Positions 31,645-43,881 of a stretch of DNA of 64,000 nucleotides are shown here, in pieces. This DNA comes from Yamagishiella unicocca (taxonomy: Eukaryota > Chlorophyta > Chlorophyceae > Chlamydomonadales > Volvocaceae): NCBI GenBank assembly GCA_003116995.1, contig BDSL01000017.1, positions 434,001-498,000 on the forward strand, given 5' to 3'. The position numbers were made by a program, and so were the translations under genes. Each line of letters begins with the position of its first letter. The first letter of the stretch is position 1. The notes beneath the pieces were generated by a model. That model worked only from the letters and a program-made list of their open reading frames with translations. It made no database searches and was not told the origin of the DNA.

Positions 31645-34600
31645 TCAGTCGTCCTTCTTGCTGGGCAGAGCCCCGCCACCCCCGCCGGCGGCCTCCACAG
31701 TGGGTGTTGGCTGCAGCTGTAGCTGCTGTGGCGCCGGCTGCTGTTGCCGCTGCTGGTGCTGCTGCATCTTGGCTTTAAGGGCCTTGTTCTCGTCCAGCAG
31801 ACGGTCGAACTCCTTGTCAAAGCCCTGAGAGCGAGAGAGCATCGTGTATTGATCGTGTATCCCTTTCTCCCTCTCCGTGCGCATGGACGTATTTCCCTTT
31901 CTCCCTCTCCATGCGCATTGATTCGCTTCCCTTTCCCTCTCTCACACAGGCTTAGCGTCAGCTTAACACACATGCAACTGCTTCCGGCTTGTCAAGTGAG
32001 GGTATTGATCTGGATCCCTAGCATCCGCGACCACGGCACGAAGGTGCCCATTTATTTAAATAATAAAACACCGTCACCAGAGTCTACTTCTTCTCACGCC
32101 CAATCAGCTCAGTTGAATGTTGTTGGGGTTAATGCCTCGGCCTCGCTGTCGCCAACACGCAAACCCTCTCCATGCTGCAAGCCCGCAGCCGCGCCCAACA
32201 GACATCTCCTCCCCGCCTGCCTCCCCGCCTGCCCTCCTGAACCCGCCTGCCTGCCCGCCTGCCCGCCCACACGCCCGCCCGTCCGCCCGCCCGCCTGCCT
32301 CCCTTTCTTGCGCCTCGTATTCCGCCCAAGTGGCCCCGCCGGCTCCCCTGCGGCCCATCTCACCTTGATCTGAGTCACCATGGCCGTCACTCGCGCCTCC
32401 GACGTCTTGGCCGCCTTCTCCGCCTCCTCTGCAGCTGCCTGAACGGTGTGTGTGGGGGGGGGGGCCAGGTACGCGGGTCGTGAGCCACCACGGCATCATC
32501 ACCACCACCATCTCGTGCGGAAGCGACATGGACGACACGGATACAGAGACACGGAAGCACAGAGACACGGAAGCACAGAGGACACGGAAGCACAGAGACA
32601 CGGACGACATGGGCAGAGAGACACAGAGACACAGAGGACATGGACACAGAGACACGGACGACACGGATGACACGGACGACACGGACGACACAGACACGGA
32701 CGACACGGACGACAAAAGGTTTATCGTATGCGAACCAGACAGGCACACGACCGCACGGAGAACGTCAATGTACCGGTATTGTTGCTCGGTGAGCACTCCA
32801 AGCAGGCCCCCTCCCACGGGTCCCTCTCCCTCCCACGGGTCCCTCTCCCTCCCACGGGTCCCTCTCCCTCCCACGGGTCCCTCTCCCTCCCACGGGTCCC
32901 TCTCCCTCCCACGGGTCCCTCTCCCTCCCACGGGTCCCTCTCCCTCCCACGGGTCCCTCTCCCTCCCACGGGTCCCTCTCCCTCCCACGGGTCCCTCTCC
33001 CTCCCACGGGTCCCTCTCCCTCCCACGGGTCCCTCTCCCTCCCACGGGTCCCTCTCCCTCCCACGGGTCCCTCTCCCTCCCACGGGTCCCTCTCCCTCCC
33101 ACGGGTCCCTCTCCCTCCCACGGGTCCCTCTCCGTCCCACGGGTCCCTCTCCCTCCCACGGGTCCCTCTCCCTCCCACGGGTCCCTCTCCCTCACACGGG
33201 TCCCTCTCCCTCCCACGGGTCCCTCTCCCTCCCACGGGTCCCTCTCCCTCCCACCGGGTATGACGGGTAGCCACTTCCGCTAGGCTACGATTGTTCGCCG
33301 AAGCGATACCCCGGGAATATCTCAAGTCACCTCGCCAGTTGACACAATGGATTACGTTCAGGCGGCTGTCGTGTGGTGGCATCAGACGCACAACGATCAC
33401 GGAGCTGGGTTTGCTGACATCTTCATACTGCAGGCGGATAAGGGTTTTTCAAGGCTCGCCTTCCTAGTTGCAGCGGCAAGGAGTGGAGCGACCGGAGCGA
33501 CCGCCGAGCCGCCAAGACGACTACAGCGACAGCCGGAGGTCCGACTGGGAGCCGCCGTCGGGGGAAGCACCCCCACAGCTGAGGCACGGCAACTCCCCTT
33601 GGACCAGCCTGACCCACGCCAACATAAGGCCCCTCGCCTCGGCCATTACCCGAATTCGCCCAGCCTCTCCAACCCCGGCTCCCGACCTCCCAGCTGCGCA
33701 ACTTCCCAACCACCTGCAGCTGCTGCTTCTCAGCTACCATCCGATCCACCGTCTTCTTCAGCGCGGCCGCCTCTTCCACCGCCAGGCTCGCCCCAGTGCC
33801 GCCCTCAGCTCCACCGCTGGCCTTGGCCACGGCAGTGACCCTCTCATACTCGGCCTGGAGGCCCTTGACCTGAACAGCCGTGACGATGAGGAATCGGGAT
33901 CCGTCAGTTAGGAAGTTATGAGTTAGTTTCAGTAACCGACTGGACTGGTCATCGTTGCCCAGTCGCCGCGCCGCAACGGCGCGGGTGCGCAGGTGGCTAG
34001 GAGTATGTTGACGAGTGAACCGTTGGATACGACACTTAAGAGTAAATGAGACGAAACGAGACGAGGAAGAAAACTACTGGGCTAGGGGGGCACCACGGTG
34101 TCTGGTGGATGGTCTCGGAGCTACGATAGCACGCGGGGCACGCAGGGGGGCAGCGCGCAGCTGGGGAGAAGCGACGGAGCGGCCGGGAAGCTGCCACGAA
34201 GGGAGGCGAGACAGCCCTCCCTGGAGGTCTGTCTTGCCGGGCATGCAGGCCGGCTCCGAAACCATCCCCGCGTATTATGCCCGGTGGAGTGGAGTGAGGC
34301 ATTGCGCCATGTGGGGTTGGAGGAAGTGGAAACCTCGCCCAAGGGATGGTGGGGTTGGGCGCGTCCATCACCGTATCGCAGCTGCGTGTCCCCGCCCGCA
34401 GTCAGCCTGACATCCAGTTCCCCACCAGCCCCTCGCTCTGCTGTGCGCCTCACGGCAGCTGCAGCTGCTCTGTGGCCGCTCAAGCGGACCGCGCGGTCGG
34501 CACGGCACGGAACCGTCGGCAACGTAACGTGGATGGGCGACAGCCCTACATCGACCCACAGAAACTCCATATCCGTACCAACCATGCCACGCCAAACAGA

Positions 34601-35185
34601 GGTATTGGCTGTTCAAGCAGTATGCTCGGCATCACTAGCTCAAAACGCCAAGGTATCGCACGGGCCTGCTGAGAGACGCCGCCTATCCTGGGATGTCCTG
34701 GAATCGGCGCACCTGCCGTTGCATCGCCGTAAGGTTCTTTTGCGTGAAATCCAGTTTGCAACGCTCGGAGCTCAAAGCCAGATTGAGCATTAGGATGAGC
34801 AGGTTCGAGAGGCTGAGCGCACATGAGACTTGTACGCGCAGATAGTCGACGGTTGCCATCACCTCCCTGCACCCCGTGGGCACCGAACTTCGAGCATCGC
34901 CCCAGTCATGCGCTACGGGAGATGAATACGCGAAAATTCCCACCCGCGCAAGTTGCCTGAACGAATCTTGTCTGCGCCTTTCGAGAGCTCGTACAGCGAC
35001 GAGGTACCTAGCAGCGCCAGCGCTCCCATGAAGGTGTAAATGACGGACCGAGAAGCAGTGTTGCGGCTGAAGGCCCTTAACGCTTGCGACACGGGCAGGC
35101 CCACGCCTGGAATTAAGTGGACGGCCGTAAAAAACGCCTGGCAGCACGCCAGGATAAAAAGCGGGAGTGTAAATATCGTGTCCAT
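31645..35185 (-). CDS. BAP31-like ER membrane protein (5 exons)
   Basis: Exons (high-low): 35185-34944, 34866-34713, 33869-33714, 32438-32364, 31824-31645; 807 nt, 268 aa, phases consistent. The N-terminus MDTIFTLPLFILACCQAF begins a first membrane segment, followed by RSVIYTFMGALALLGTSSLY and VSCALSLSNLLILMLNLAL, giving the three-helix layout of BAP29/BAP31 proteins. The C-terminal half is a charged coiled coil (ERVTAVAKASGG, EEAEKAAKTSEARVTAM) ending with GFDKEFDRLLDENKALKAKM, the hallmark of the BAP31 C-terminal region. A Gln-rich stretch follows and the last residues are KKDD, a fitting dilysine ER-retrieval signal. BAP31 proteins act as ER cargo-sorting and quality-control factors. Intron 3 carries two large tandem arrays. 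The gene is divergent from the ammonium transporter. Confidence 0.9.
32526..32715. repeat. ACACGGA-rich tandem array in BAP31-like intron 3
   Basis: Imperfect units such as agacacggaagcacag and gacacggacgac repeat for about 190 bases. Confidence 0.8.
32814..33256. repeat. 19-bp minisatellite in BAP31-like intron 3
   Basis: About 23 nearly identical copies of cccacgggtccctctccct, with a few single-base variants. The period-19 peptides on both strands are artefacts. Confidence 0.95.
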
Positions 35186-35780
35186 TGTTATTCTAACGTC
35201 TGTGTGGATGCTGATCGAGACGTTTGGGAAGATGCATCCTTAGCTCCTTGTGACCGATTCCCGCGCGTCAGCGGATGTGCCGTAATCGTTGCTCCCGAGA
35301 CCGCAGCTCCTTCTGTCAAATTCCGGCGCTGCACAGGAAAGCATTTGGGGCTACGTGTGCCACACACACTAGTCGGTGGATGGTCCCGGCACGGAGCAGG
35401 GTCGTTCAAGTCACCAGGGGCACTAGGCGACAATAGGTAGGTGCCACCCTGTGCCACCAGCACGCACTAGCCCACGCTGATACTCCACTGTTGAGCGCCT
35501 CTGCCCATACCGTCTCCACATGAGCGTCGCAGCTCCAATCCCGTAACCAGAACCCCGTGTTCACTTGATCGCCACGCCCGCGGCTGGCGGTTTCGGCGCC
35601 CTGCCGCTGCACTGTCACGTCCTGGCCCGCAATGCTTGCTGGGCGGCACGTTTTGTGCTTGACAATGGTGCCGCCGTCACGCCGCAGCTTTTCACTTATG
35701 GCAGCAGGCGCTGCAGGTCTACCTGGGTCTGCTTCAACCCCCTCGACCAGGCGGGGCCTGGTGATCGACTTCCCCTTGGC

Positions 35781-36066
35781 GCCGCCCTCTCATACCCTCC
35801 GGCGCCGCCCTCTCATACCCTCCGGCGCCGCCCTCTCATACCCTCCGGGGCCGCCCTCTCATACCCTCCGGGGCCGCCCTCTCATACCCTCCGGGGCCGC
35901 CCTCTCATACCCTCCGGGGCCGCCCTCTCATACCCTCCGGGGCCGCCCTCTCATACCCTCCGGGGCCGCCCTCTCATACCCTCCGGGGCCGCCCTCTCAT
36001 ACCCTCCGGGGCCGCCCTCTCATACCCTCCGGGGCCGCCCTCTCATACCCTCCGGGGCCGCCCTCT
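35781..36066. repeat. 23-bp minisatellite
   Basis: About 12 copies of a 23-base unit containing gccgccctctcataccctcc followed by gsg; the first copies have ggc where later ones have ggg. Confidence 0.9.
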
Positions 36067-36469
36067 CGTATCCGCCCTCTCGTACCCTCCAAGGCCGCCC
36101 CAATCTGCGCCAGCCAGCTTCCTATCTTCGCTGCGCTGATTGGCGCCCTCTGGTCGCTGTCCCCCTGGCCCCATCGGCTCCTAGCATGCCGGCTTTCGTG
36201 CACTGGTGCCGTCATGGCGTGCACTGGTGCCGTCATCGCAGCGCCGGCCCCCGGGTGTGCCTGTGGACTGGCTGGTTGGTGGCGGCACGCGCGGTGCATC
36301 GCCAGCCTGCAAGCACTCGGACGGCCACCTCGGTGGACGCTGTCGTCGCCCTCCTGCTGCCCCGGTTGGGCTGGCGGGTTCCCCCGATGATGTCCTGGGC
36401 CGCCCGGGGTTTCTGGGCCTTTGGGCGCCTTGGTTGTTCTTTTTTGTCGGGGCCTCGCTCTGTCGGGCG

Positions 36470-36600
36470 TGGCGAGGTTTCCTGCTTTCCCTGTGCCTTT
36501 TGGGGCGTCTGCTGGCTGCTGGCGCTGACTTCTCGTCGGATGAGGGCTCGGTATGGGCCCCGCCCTCTTGTCCTTGGCTTGCCCGGGCTTGCGAACACCG
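36470..36600 (+). repeat. Dispersed repeat fragment related to 62790-63050
   Basis: Shares gtttcctg, ctgtgccttt(t/c)ggggcgtctg and tggctgct(g/a)gcgc, then cttgtcct.g.ttgcccgggcttg, with the region near 62805-63050. Likely two remnants of one interspersed element. Confidence 0.5.
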
Positions 36601-37562
36601 TAATATATTAACATGTCTGATTAACGCCTCGTACCTCGGATATATTATCTGTACGCCAAGGTCCTTCAACCTAAAATAACGCCGTACTACCATACTTGCC
36701 AAGCCGCCATACTAGCACAGGGTAAACATCAATCTTTAGCAAGCATCAATACTTTGTTATTTCCGTATTCTTTTCGCGAATCCATGTAGGTACGCACTGG
36801 TGGAGATGCTTACGAGGAGCGACATGTCACACCAAACTGACGCACGTGGTACTCGCACGCTGCTGTTACTATGACAACAACAACTGATAGCTGACCCTTG
36901 TACCATTTTTGGACATCTAGAACGTTTCTACTGATTCGAGAGTAAGACATGTAGCGAAAGCCCTAAATTGATGTATGACGGGTTGACGGCGCGCCTGGAA
37001 TCAACGGCGCGGATCACCGACGGGCCCTGCAAACACGCTACTTTTGCACTACAAGTAAGATCTATGTGCGCATTCGATAGGCGTTACTATGCAGCTCGCT
37101 ATGGCATGGCTTTGCAGGAATGCACCTGGCCAAACGCGCTATGATGTCGCGCACGTCATGATGGCGAAACCATTTTACATGGCCTATACTAGGCATATCG
37201 ATGCTGGAGACTTGCGCCATCGCGATGTATCGACAGAAGGGCAAAAGTGTAAACAATGAAGGTCAGAAGGATTGTCATAACGACAGTCAAAGCATTAGCA
37301 TGCAATCATGTTCTCACACAGTACGTTATTTCCTGCCTATCCTTGATCGAATGATTGTCCTGCAGTCCCTAATCAAACAACCCTAATATTTTTTACGGTA
37401 AATAATTGACGCATGGCATCCGAGCTAGAACGTAGAAGTGCAGTAATTTCCTCGCATAATTTACATTCGAATTCGGAATAGCTTCATGTTCGGAGTACTT
37501 GGGCCTCAGCAAAGCAGCCTGCTCGTTTAAAAAACTAAGCCGTCGACTCGGGTTGGGACACT

Positions 37563-40556
37563 ATGACGGCCTTGGAAGCCTGCGTTGCGGCTATTTTATC
37601 TGCCGTCAACAACGATGAAGGGGCAGCAACGACTCTCTGTGAACAGTTCGCTTCGGCAAGCGTTGTGACAGACGCCACGATTGGCCTAAACACCCTCTAT
37701 CTCACATCATGCGGCGCCCTCGTGTTCGTGATGCATGCTGGCTTTGCAATGGTAAGCAAATTATAACTGCATTGCCTCGCTTCGCGGGCTTTGAGCTGAA
37801 ACGACATCAGTGCTGACATTTGGTCGCGCTCGCAGCTTTGTGCGGGTGCCATTCGGTCAAAGAACACAAGTGAGTTGGCTGCTTTCTGCTGTTTGGCGGC
37901 TGGGCTTGGTGCTGACGGCTGTCGTTTTGCACAGTGAACATCTTGCTGCAGACGGTTATGGACGCCGCGGTTTCGGCCATCGCATTTTACGTCCTTGGGT
38001 AGGTGGTAGAATGTCGGTAGTTTGCGGCGGTGTTGATCACGCGGTTTTAGGGATGTCTCGCTGATGTGCAGCCGCTGACCCTGTCCCTTGCAACGTTCAC
38101 ACACCACCAACAGTTACGGCTTCGCGTATGGAGTCGGTGACAATCCAAACGGCTTTGTAAGTCGGAATGCGTTTGCGCAGTGCCACACGCGGTACCGCTG
38201 AGCTGCCTTGGGGACCGGAGCAAATGAACGAAACCAGCATGCTTCTGGAGGTCTTGGATGGGTCACCACGCGTGTTTACGAGCTATTGTGTTTCCCCTTG
38301 CTCAGATTGGCGACGCCCTGTTCGGGCTGGCTCGCTGGAAGCCAAAGAACATGAGCCCCGTCACCGGTGCCGGCTGGCAAAATTGGTTCTTTCAGTGGGC
38401 TTTCGCCGCGACTGCGACAACGATTCCCGCCGGCGCTGTTGCTGAGCGACTCAACTTCAACGCCTATATGAGTAAGTGGCTGCGGCGGACACGTGCTCAC
38501 GCGTCAACCGCGACGAGGCACGTGCATTGATTGCCCCCGCTGTACGACATCCGCCGACTAGGTTAAAACCTCCCTCCCCCCTTCCCGTGTAACTGCGTCT
38601 CCTCGTCACTCCCCTCCCTTCCCCGCCCCCGCCCACCCGCCCTCGCTCCGTCCATCTAACCCCCGCTTCGTCCATCTAACCCCCGCAACCGCAGTCTACT
38701 CATTCTTCATCTCCGCATTCGTGTACCCCGTTGTCGTACACTGGGTATGGTCGGCCGAGGGCTGGTTGGGCTTCAGCCGCAGCTGGGGCTACACCCACCT
38801 GTTCCGCTCCGGTATGATTGACTTCGCCGGCTCGGGTGTCGTACACATGACCGGCGGCCTCGCTGGTCTCGCTGGATGCATCATGGTTGGCCCGCGCATG
38901 GGCCGCTTCGACAGCAACGGCAACCCGGTGGAGATGCCCGGTCACTCTGCCACGCTGATGGTGCTGGGCACCGTGCTGCTGTGGTTTGGATGGTGGGTCC
39001 CCGGGCTGGGTCTGGGACGTCGACGCTGCTGTGGGTGCGACCCTGTGTACCGTACACCGTGCAATTCATACAGGCGATGGCAGCATGGGCGAGAGGGCCG
39101 TGCGCGTGTGCTGCCGGGTGTTGCTGCGGGTGCTTGGGTACTTCACCTCGACAGTAAAGTACTTCACCTTGGAAGTACTTCACCTCAAAAGTACTTCACC
39201 TCAAAAGTACTTCACCTCGAAAGTACTTCACCTCGAAAGTACTTCACCTCGAAAGTACTTCACCTCGAAAGTACTTCACCTCGAAAGTACTTCAGCCCCC
39301 GGGTGGGGGGAGCCGGAGGGGCGGCCCAATGGTGCTATAACTCCTCCGCCAGACACGCAGAGATCACCGCGACCACCGACGCAACGTAGCATGCACGCGC
39401 AGCAGTCCCCCGCTCGTCGCGTAGATCGGCACCCACCCACCTCACGTTCGTACGCTGCCCTGCCGTACCCTTGCTCCGTACCCGGATCGTACAGGTACGG
39501 CTTCAACCCCGGCTCGCAGCTCGTCATCAACTCCGTGGCCTCCGCCGCTGTGGTGGGCCGCGCCGCTGTCACCACCACCCTGTCCGGCGCCGCCGGCTGC
39601 CTGTCCTGCCTCCTGACGGCTTTCTTCCGCCACAAGGTGGGACGGGGGATCCGATGGGGACGAGATGAGACACCCGCCCTCCTCTTCTCTTGTGGCAAGA
39701 CAGGCACACATTGTTTCCCCTTCCCCGCTCCTTCCCCCCGCCCCTCTTCTCTTGTGACAATACACACACAATGCTTTGTATGCAAAACCCACCCACCCGC
39801 CCTTACGCTCCGCAGGCCTGGGACCTGGTGGCCGGGTGCAACGGCGCTCTGGTGGGTTTCGTCACCATCACCGCCGGCGCCAACGTCGTGGAGCCCTGGG
39901 CGGCCCTCATCGCCGGCCTCACAGGCGGCTGGGTGTTCGACGCCGTCTGCGTGCTGTTCCTGAAGCTGCGCATCGACGACCCGCTCAGCGCGGCGCCCAT
40001 GCACGCCTTCTGCGGCGCGTGGGGCGTCTTCTTCGTGGGTCTGCTGGCCAAGCAGGAGTACATATGCGACTCGTACGGCAGGGACTGCAGCGCCGGCTAC
40101 TGGATCCCGCACGGCCTCTTCTACGGCGGCGATGGCCGCCTGCTGGCCTCGCAGGTGGGTGGCTGGCTGCATGGATGGGTGCCTGACTGGCTGGCTGGCT
40201 GGCTGGATGTGGTCGCGCCTGCTGGCCGGCACCTAGCACACGGCCTCAGAGCTCTCATTGCTGCCTTTTACGGCCCGTGGCAAAGCCCATCAAAGGCCAT
40301 CCCCTGCAAGCCAGTAGCTCAACCGCTTCTCCCACCTATCAACCGCTCTCGTGACCTGGCCCGTCCCCTTTCATCGCAGGTTATTGGCATCATCTGCATC
40401 TTTGCGTGGGTGTTTGGGCTCATGACGATCTTGTTCGCGTCCATGAAAGCAGTCAAGCTCCTGCGCATCAGCGCTGAGGAGGAGCAGGCCGGTCTGGACG
40501 TGTCCAAGCACGGTGGATCGGCGTACAACTACGACCACGGCCTTGGTACGAAGTAG
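37563..40556 (+). CDS. Ammonium transporter, AMT1 type (9 exons)
   Basis: Exons: 37563-37751, 37836-37869, 37935-37998, 38114-38156, 38306-38471, 38695-38992, 39495-39636, 39816-40154, 40380-40556; 1452 nt, 483 aa, all GT-AG with matching phases. Family hallmarks are NTMNILLQTVMDAAVSAIAF, the DFAGSGVVHMTGG signature (D208, H216, the first pore histidine) and PMHAFCGAWGVFFVGLLA (H375, the second pore histidine). Eleven membrane helices are expected, with the N-terminus outside. AMT1 proteins import ammonium at the plasma membrane as trimers. The C-terminus EEEQAGLDVSKHGGSAYNY matches the trans-activating cytosolic tail of plant AMT1, with S467 where plants have the regulatory threonine. A 16-bp tandem array sits in intron 6. 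TGTAA lies at 40876-40880. Algal genomes carry several AMT1 paralogues; which one this is cannot be told. Confidence 0.95.
39137..39296. repeat. 16-bp minisatellite in AMT intron 6
   Basis: About ten copies of ttcacctcgaaagtac (early copies have tcaaaagtac). Confidence 0.95.
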
Positions 40557-40875
40557 AAGAGGCGACGTGGATGACAATATTACTTGTACGGCACGCATGG
40601 TGGCTGGGGCTCTGGCGCCGGTGCCGTCATGCCACGTGATTCACATTCACACTTTTATTTCGAGGTGTCACTAGGGCGGCGGGCTGCTCTCGTCCACAGG
40701 AAGTGCGCCGGCGCCCGGTCGCGTCGTCGTTTAAGCTTAGGGTGCTGCGCGTGTGCGCTGAGGTGTACGACTCCCGCGCGTGCCCTCCCGCGTTGCGCTC
40801 GCCCTGATTTGCAGGCAAACCGGACAGGACTCTGGCGATGGGGCTATGAGGCAGGCAGTCGAGCCCCTCGTTAGG

Positions 40876-40880
40876 TGTAA
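40876..40880 (+). terminator. TGTAA poly(A) signal of the ammonium transporter
   Basis: 320 nt after the stop codon at 40554-40556. Confidence 0.6.
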
Positions 40881-43296
40881 AAACACGCATACGGCAGCTG
40901 GCCCCGCGCACCTGCTCTTAGCTCTCTATTAACATGGACTACATGGGGATAGTACTATGTTGCTGCTGATGCTGATGCTGACGCTGCAGCTGTTTTGAGT
41001 CCATGCGGTGGTGGCGGGGGGACGCATTGCGCCTGGCTTCTAAAACCCGGCTAGGAGAATCTATCTGTCTAAGATGACACGCTGTATGTACTCCCTAAAG
41101 GACCGCGTCGCAGGAGTTGCTTCCAGCTCCGGTCTTGGATGGTGTTTTGGTTCAAGCCGAGTGAGCCGGACGCGGAGCCGTGGTCGCAACTGCTGCGCGG
41201 GTCCTGGTGTTGTGGATGTATGCCAAGTGGCTTTGTATATCTGAGCGGTCCAAGTGCGTGTGCGGCAAAGGAGGAGAGGCGCTCGTCCGTTTGCCGGGGG
41301 TATTTTCACATTCAACTTTGTACGACAATCGTGATCGCCTCAATCGCTTGTGCCTTGTGCTCGGAAGGTCGTGCTGTAGAGGTCCATGCCGCCCTTTCCC
41401 GAGCCGGGCGTTTTACCTTTTCCTAACTTTCGTTAACTTTTTTAACATCTCCGCTTCGGTCGGATTGTGCGATGGGTATTGGGAGCGCTTGCGCCACGCA
41501 ATGTGTTGGTTGGTCTCCGTCTGACGTAAACGGAAGGCAAGGTGATATGGCGGGTCAGAGCTGTAAGACGGATTTCTGTAAGACGGATGTGTTCGTGCAG
41601 GCCATCACTTATTATTACTGAGAGGAAATCCAGCTTTTGATCAACACCACCTGGTGATTCCGGGGTCGAGTCCTCTGTATTGTGCTGCAAGAACCTAACC
41701 GGCTCGGAGCGCCTTCATGGCAGAAACATGGACCACGGCATGTTGTTGTTGTTGGGCCGGTCCGCCGCCGTACTTACATTCATGCCGCTTGTAGCTGACG
41801 ATGCGATCGCCCTCCCAGGCTCACGCCCCTCGGCACGAACGGAGATCACCTCGTTCTAACACCGGTTGGCAGCTGTCAGGCGATGCGCCCGATGGCTTTA
41901 CCTTCCACTGTAACGCACACTTCTACTGCGTTTGCAGCCCGTTGATGTGGTAATGCAGCCCGTGTGCACGACACGAAAGCTGAAAAATAACAGCGGTAGT
42001 TAGCAGTTGGTTATTAGGTTAGGACACACGTTCGAGTTTGCATGCCGGAGACCTTTGTTTGTGATATCGCAAACCTGCGGACGAGTGGGTGGGGCTGGCC
42101 GGGCTGCATGGCCAGCCAGCGCGCATACGGCTTGGGATGGCGAGGCGGGCGAACGAAAAGCAATGCCACGGGGGCACACAGAAGCTCGAGGGCCTTGGCC
42201 GGAGAAGTATTGCGACGTCGATCATTTGCGGTTTCGGAGGTCGGTGCCTAATGCTAGGACCCTGGCTGCACTGAGCCCCCCCTCTGAACCGCACTAAACA
42301 ACCGTTATTGCTCAGTCCTGCCGTGATGCGTTACAGCAGGATAAGAAGTTAAGAACTTGGCCACCCCCTCAGCGTGGCAGGCCAGCCTCGGAAACAATCA
42401 CCGCAAAAACCCGACCCAACGCCAACCCATTTGTAAGTTGCACCAGTGGCCGATAGGAATGACAGTTGTCGCACCGTGATGATCGGCTAGCGTCGTGCAC
42501 GCAACCGAAAAAACTCCAAACCGCACGACACGATGTGGGCTTGCTGGCCCCAACACGACCTCCGAACATGTCCTAACCAGGTCCCCCAAAGCGTCGCACT
42601 GGGCGGGTGGGTGGGAAACTAGAGGACACTGTCCCAGCAGCGGACAAGCCCCTTGTTAGTGGCAAACAACGGCAGTAAACTGAGGACTGCGAGGAAGCTC
42701 GGTTCCCGAATCGCCGTACACCGTACATCTCTCGTACGCCTCCCCACTGCGCAGGTGCGCACTGCTTCCACGCACCACAGCAGCTCCTCTGCAGAAAACT
42801 GCCTCTCTACGCTTGTTCTCGCTCATTCCCGCCCATCCTCAGAAAACTGCCTCTATACGCTTATCCTCGCTCATCCTCGCTCATTGTCAGATAACTGCCT
42901 CTTTACGCTCATTCTAGCTCATTCTCGCTTCGAGAAGTCAAAGCTTCCGCGGCAGGGTGGCCCCCGAAGCGGGTGGTGGCCGCCAACGCAACAACATACC
43001 TACTGTGCCGACAACGACGTATCCCGCAATGCCGGCATGCAACACCAAACAGGCCTACGGTTCCCCCGCCCCTCCCTACCGTGAGGAGCGCCGCCGCTGT
43101 CCAGTCCTGGCCCACCGCCGACTGGTCTCCATAAAGCCCATGGCGCGCTTGCTAGAGCTGCTCGGTGACGGCGGTCGTAGTCAGCACCGACTTCATCTCG
43201 GGTGAGTGCGGAGAGGTGCTGAAGCCATGACGCATGACGCCCCAGTTGCTGGCTCCGGCTCATGCAGCAGAAGCGACTGCATCGGTACGCGGGCAG
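40881..43296. other. Gene-poor stretch with minor repeats
   Basis: No frame has a family signature. A short motif at about 41876-41915 (aggcgatgcgcccgatggct to cactgtaacg) recurs in reverse near 51101-51151, suggesting element termini. A three-copy 48-bp array lies at 42780-42930. Confidence 0.45.
42780..42930. repeat. Three-copy tandem repeat, unit about 48 bp
   Basis: Each unit begins caga(a/t)aactgcctct and contains (t)acgct..ttctcgctcatt; the copies are diverged. Confidence 0.8.
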
Positions 43297-43881
43297 CCCA
43301 GTGACCCAGGGGCAGCCTAGGCGCCGCGGCGGGGTACACGCTAACCTGCAGATGGTGCAGAGGGCGCACCCACAGCTCCTCAAGGCCACCTCCAGGTCGG
43401 ACAGGTTGTCACTAGCTGACGAGGCCAGCAAGAGGGAACTGTGGCACGTAGAAAGCTATCGGCGGAACCGCGGAGATTATTTTACTGTTCACCAGGCGAA
43501 CGGTGTGAACAACGGCAACTGCATGGGGTGACGTGGGGTGCGCGCACAGTGTTCTCCATGAACTCTGTTGACCAGTTATCCAGAGCTCCGACGACCCCAC
43601 AGCTGCCCCGGCTGTGCCGACTGTCGTCACAGGATCTCCGATCCGGCCTCAATCGCGAAAGCTCTTGATTGATGCAATGAAAGCCTGTTTCTTACATCTA
43701 TGACTGCAACAAACGGCACCGGGAACCAAGATCCCTCACACCCTTAAGTCTAATAATTATGTCCTGGAAGGTCTTGGCGTCCCGGATGACTGAAGTACGG
43801 CACTCACAAGACAACTTTTGTCGCGTCCCTGCCAATGAAAGGCGTCTGTCCCTTGCAAGTAAGCACAAGAAAAGTACCAAA

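Larger units (their letters stand above)
35186..37562. other. Intergenic region between divergent BAP31-like and AMT genes
   Basis: Contains a 23-bp minisatellite at 35781-36066 and, near 36470-36600, sequence resembling a stretch near 62790-63050. The 36700-37560 part is AT-richer and has no repeat or gene I can recognise; it should hold the transporter promoter. Confidence 0.5.

Noticed and set aside
32814..33256. CRISPR array
   Set aside because: Units are contiguous with no unique spacers and the genome is eukaryotic; the same holds for the other tandem arrays.
32104..33400. Long GTRGRERDPWEG / TGPSPSHGSLS repeat ORFs
   Set aside because: Products of the 19-bp minisatellite in BAP31-like intron 3.
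35565..36390. ORFs of 252-348 codons with SHTLRGRPLIPSGAA repeats
   Set aside because: Translations of the 23-bp minisatellite; no conserved domain.
43262..43531. ORF shared by both segmental copies (SDRLSLADEASKRELWH)
   Set aside because: Conserved between copies only because the DNA is duplicated; the reverse frame is equally open and no splice partner is evident.
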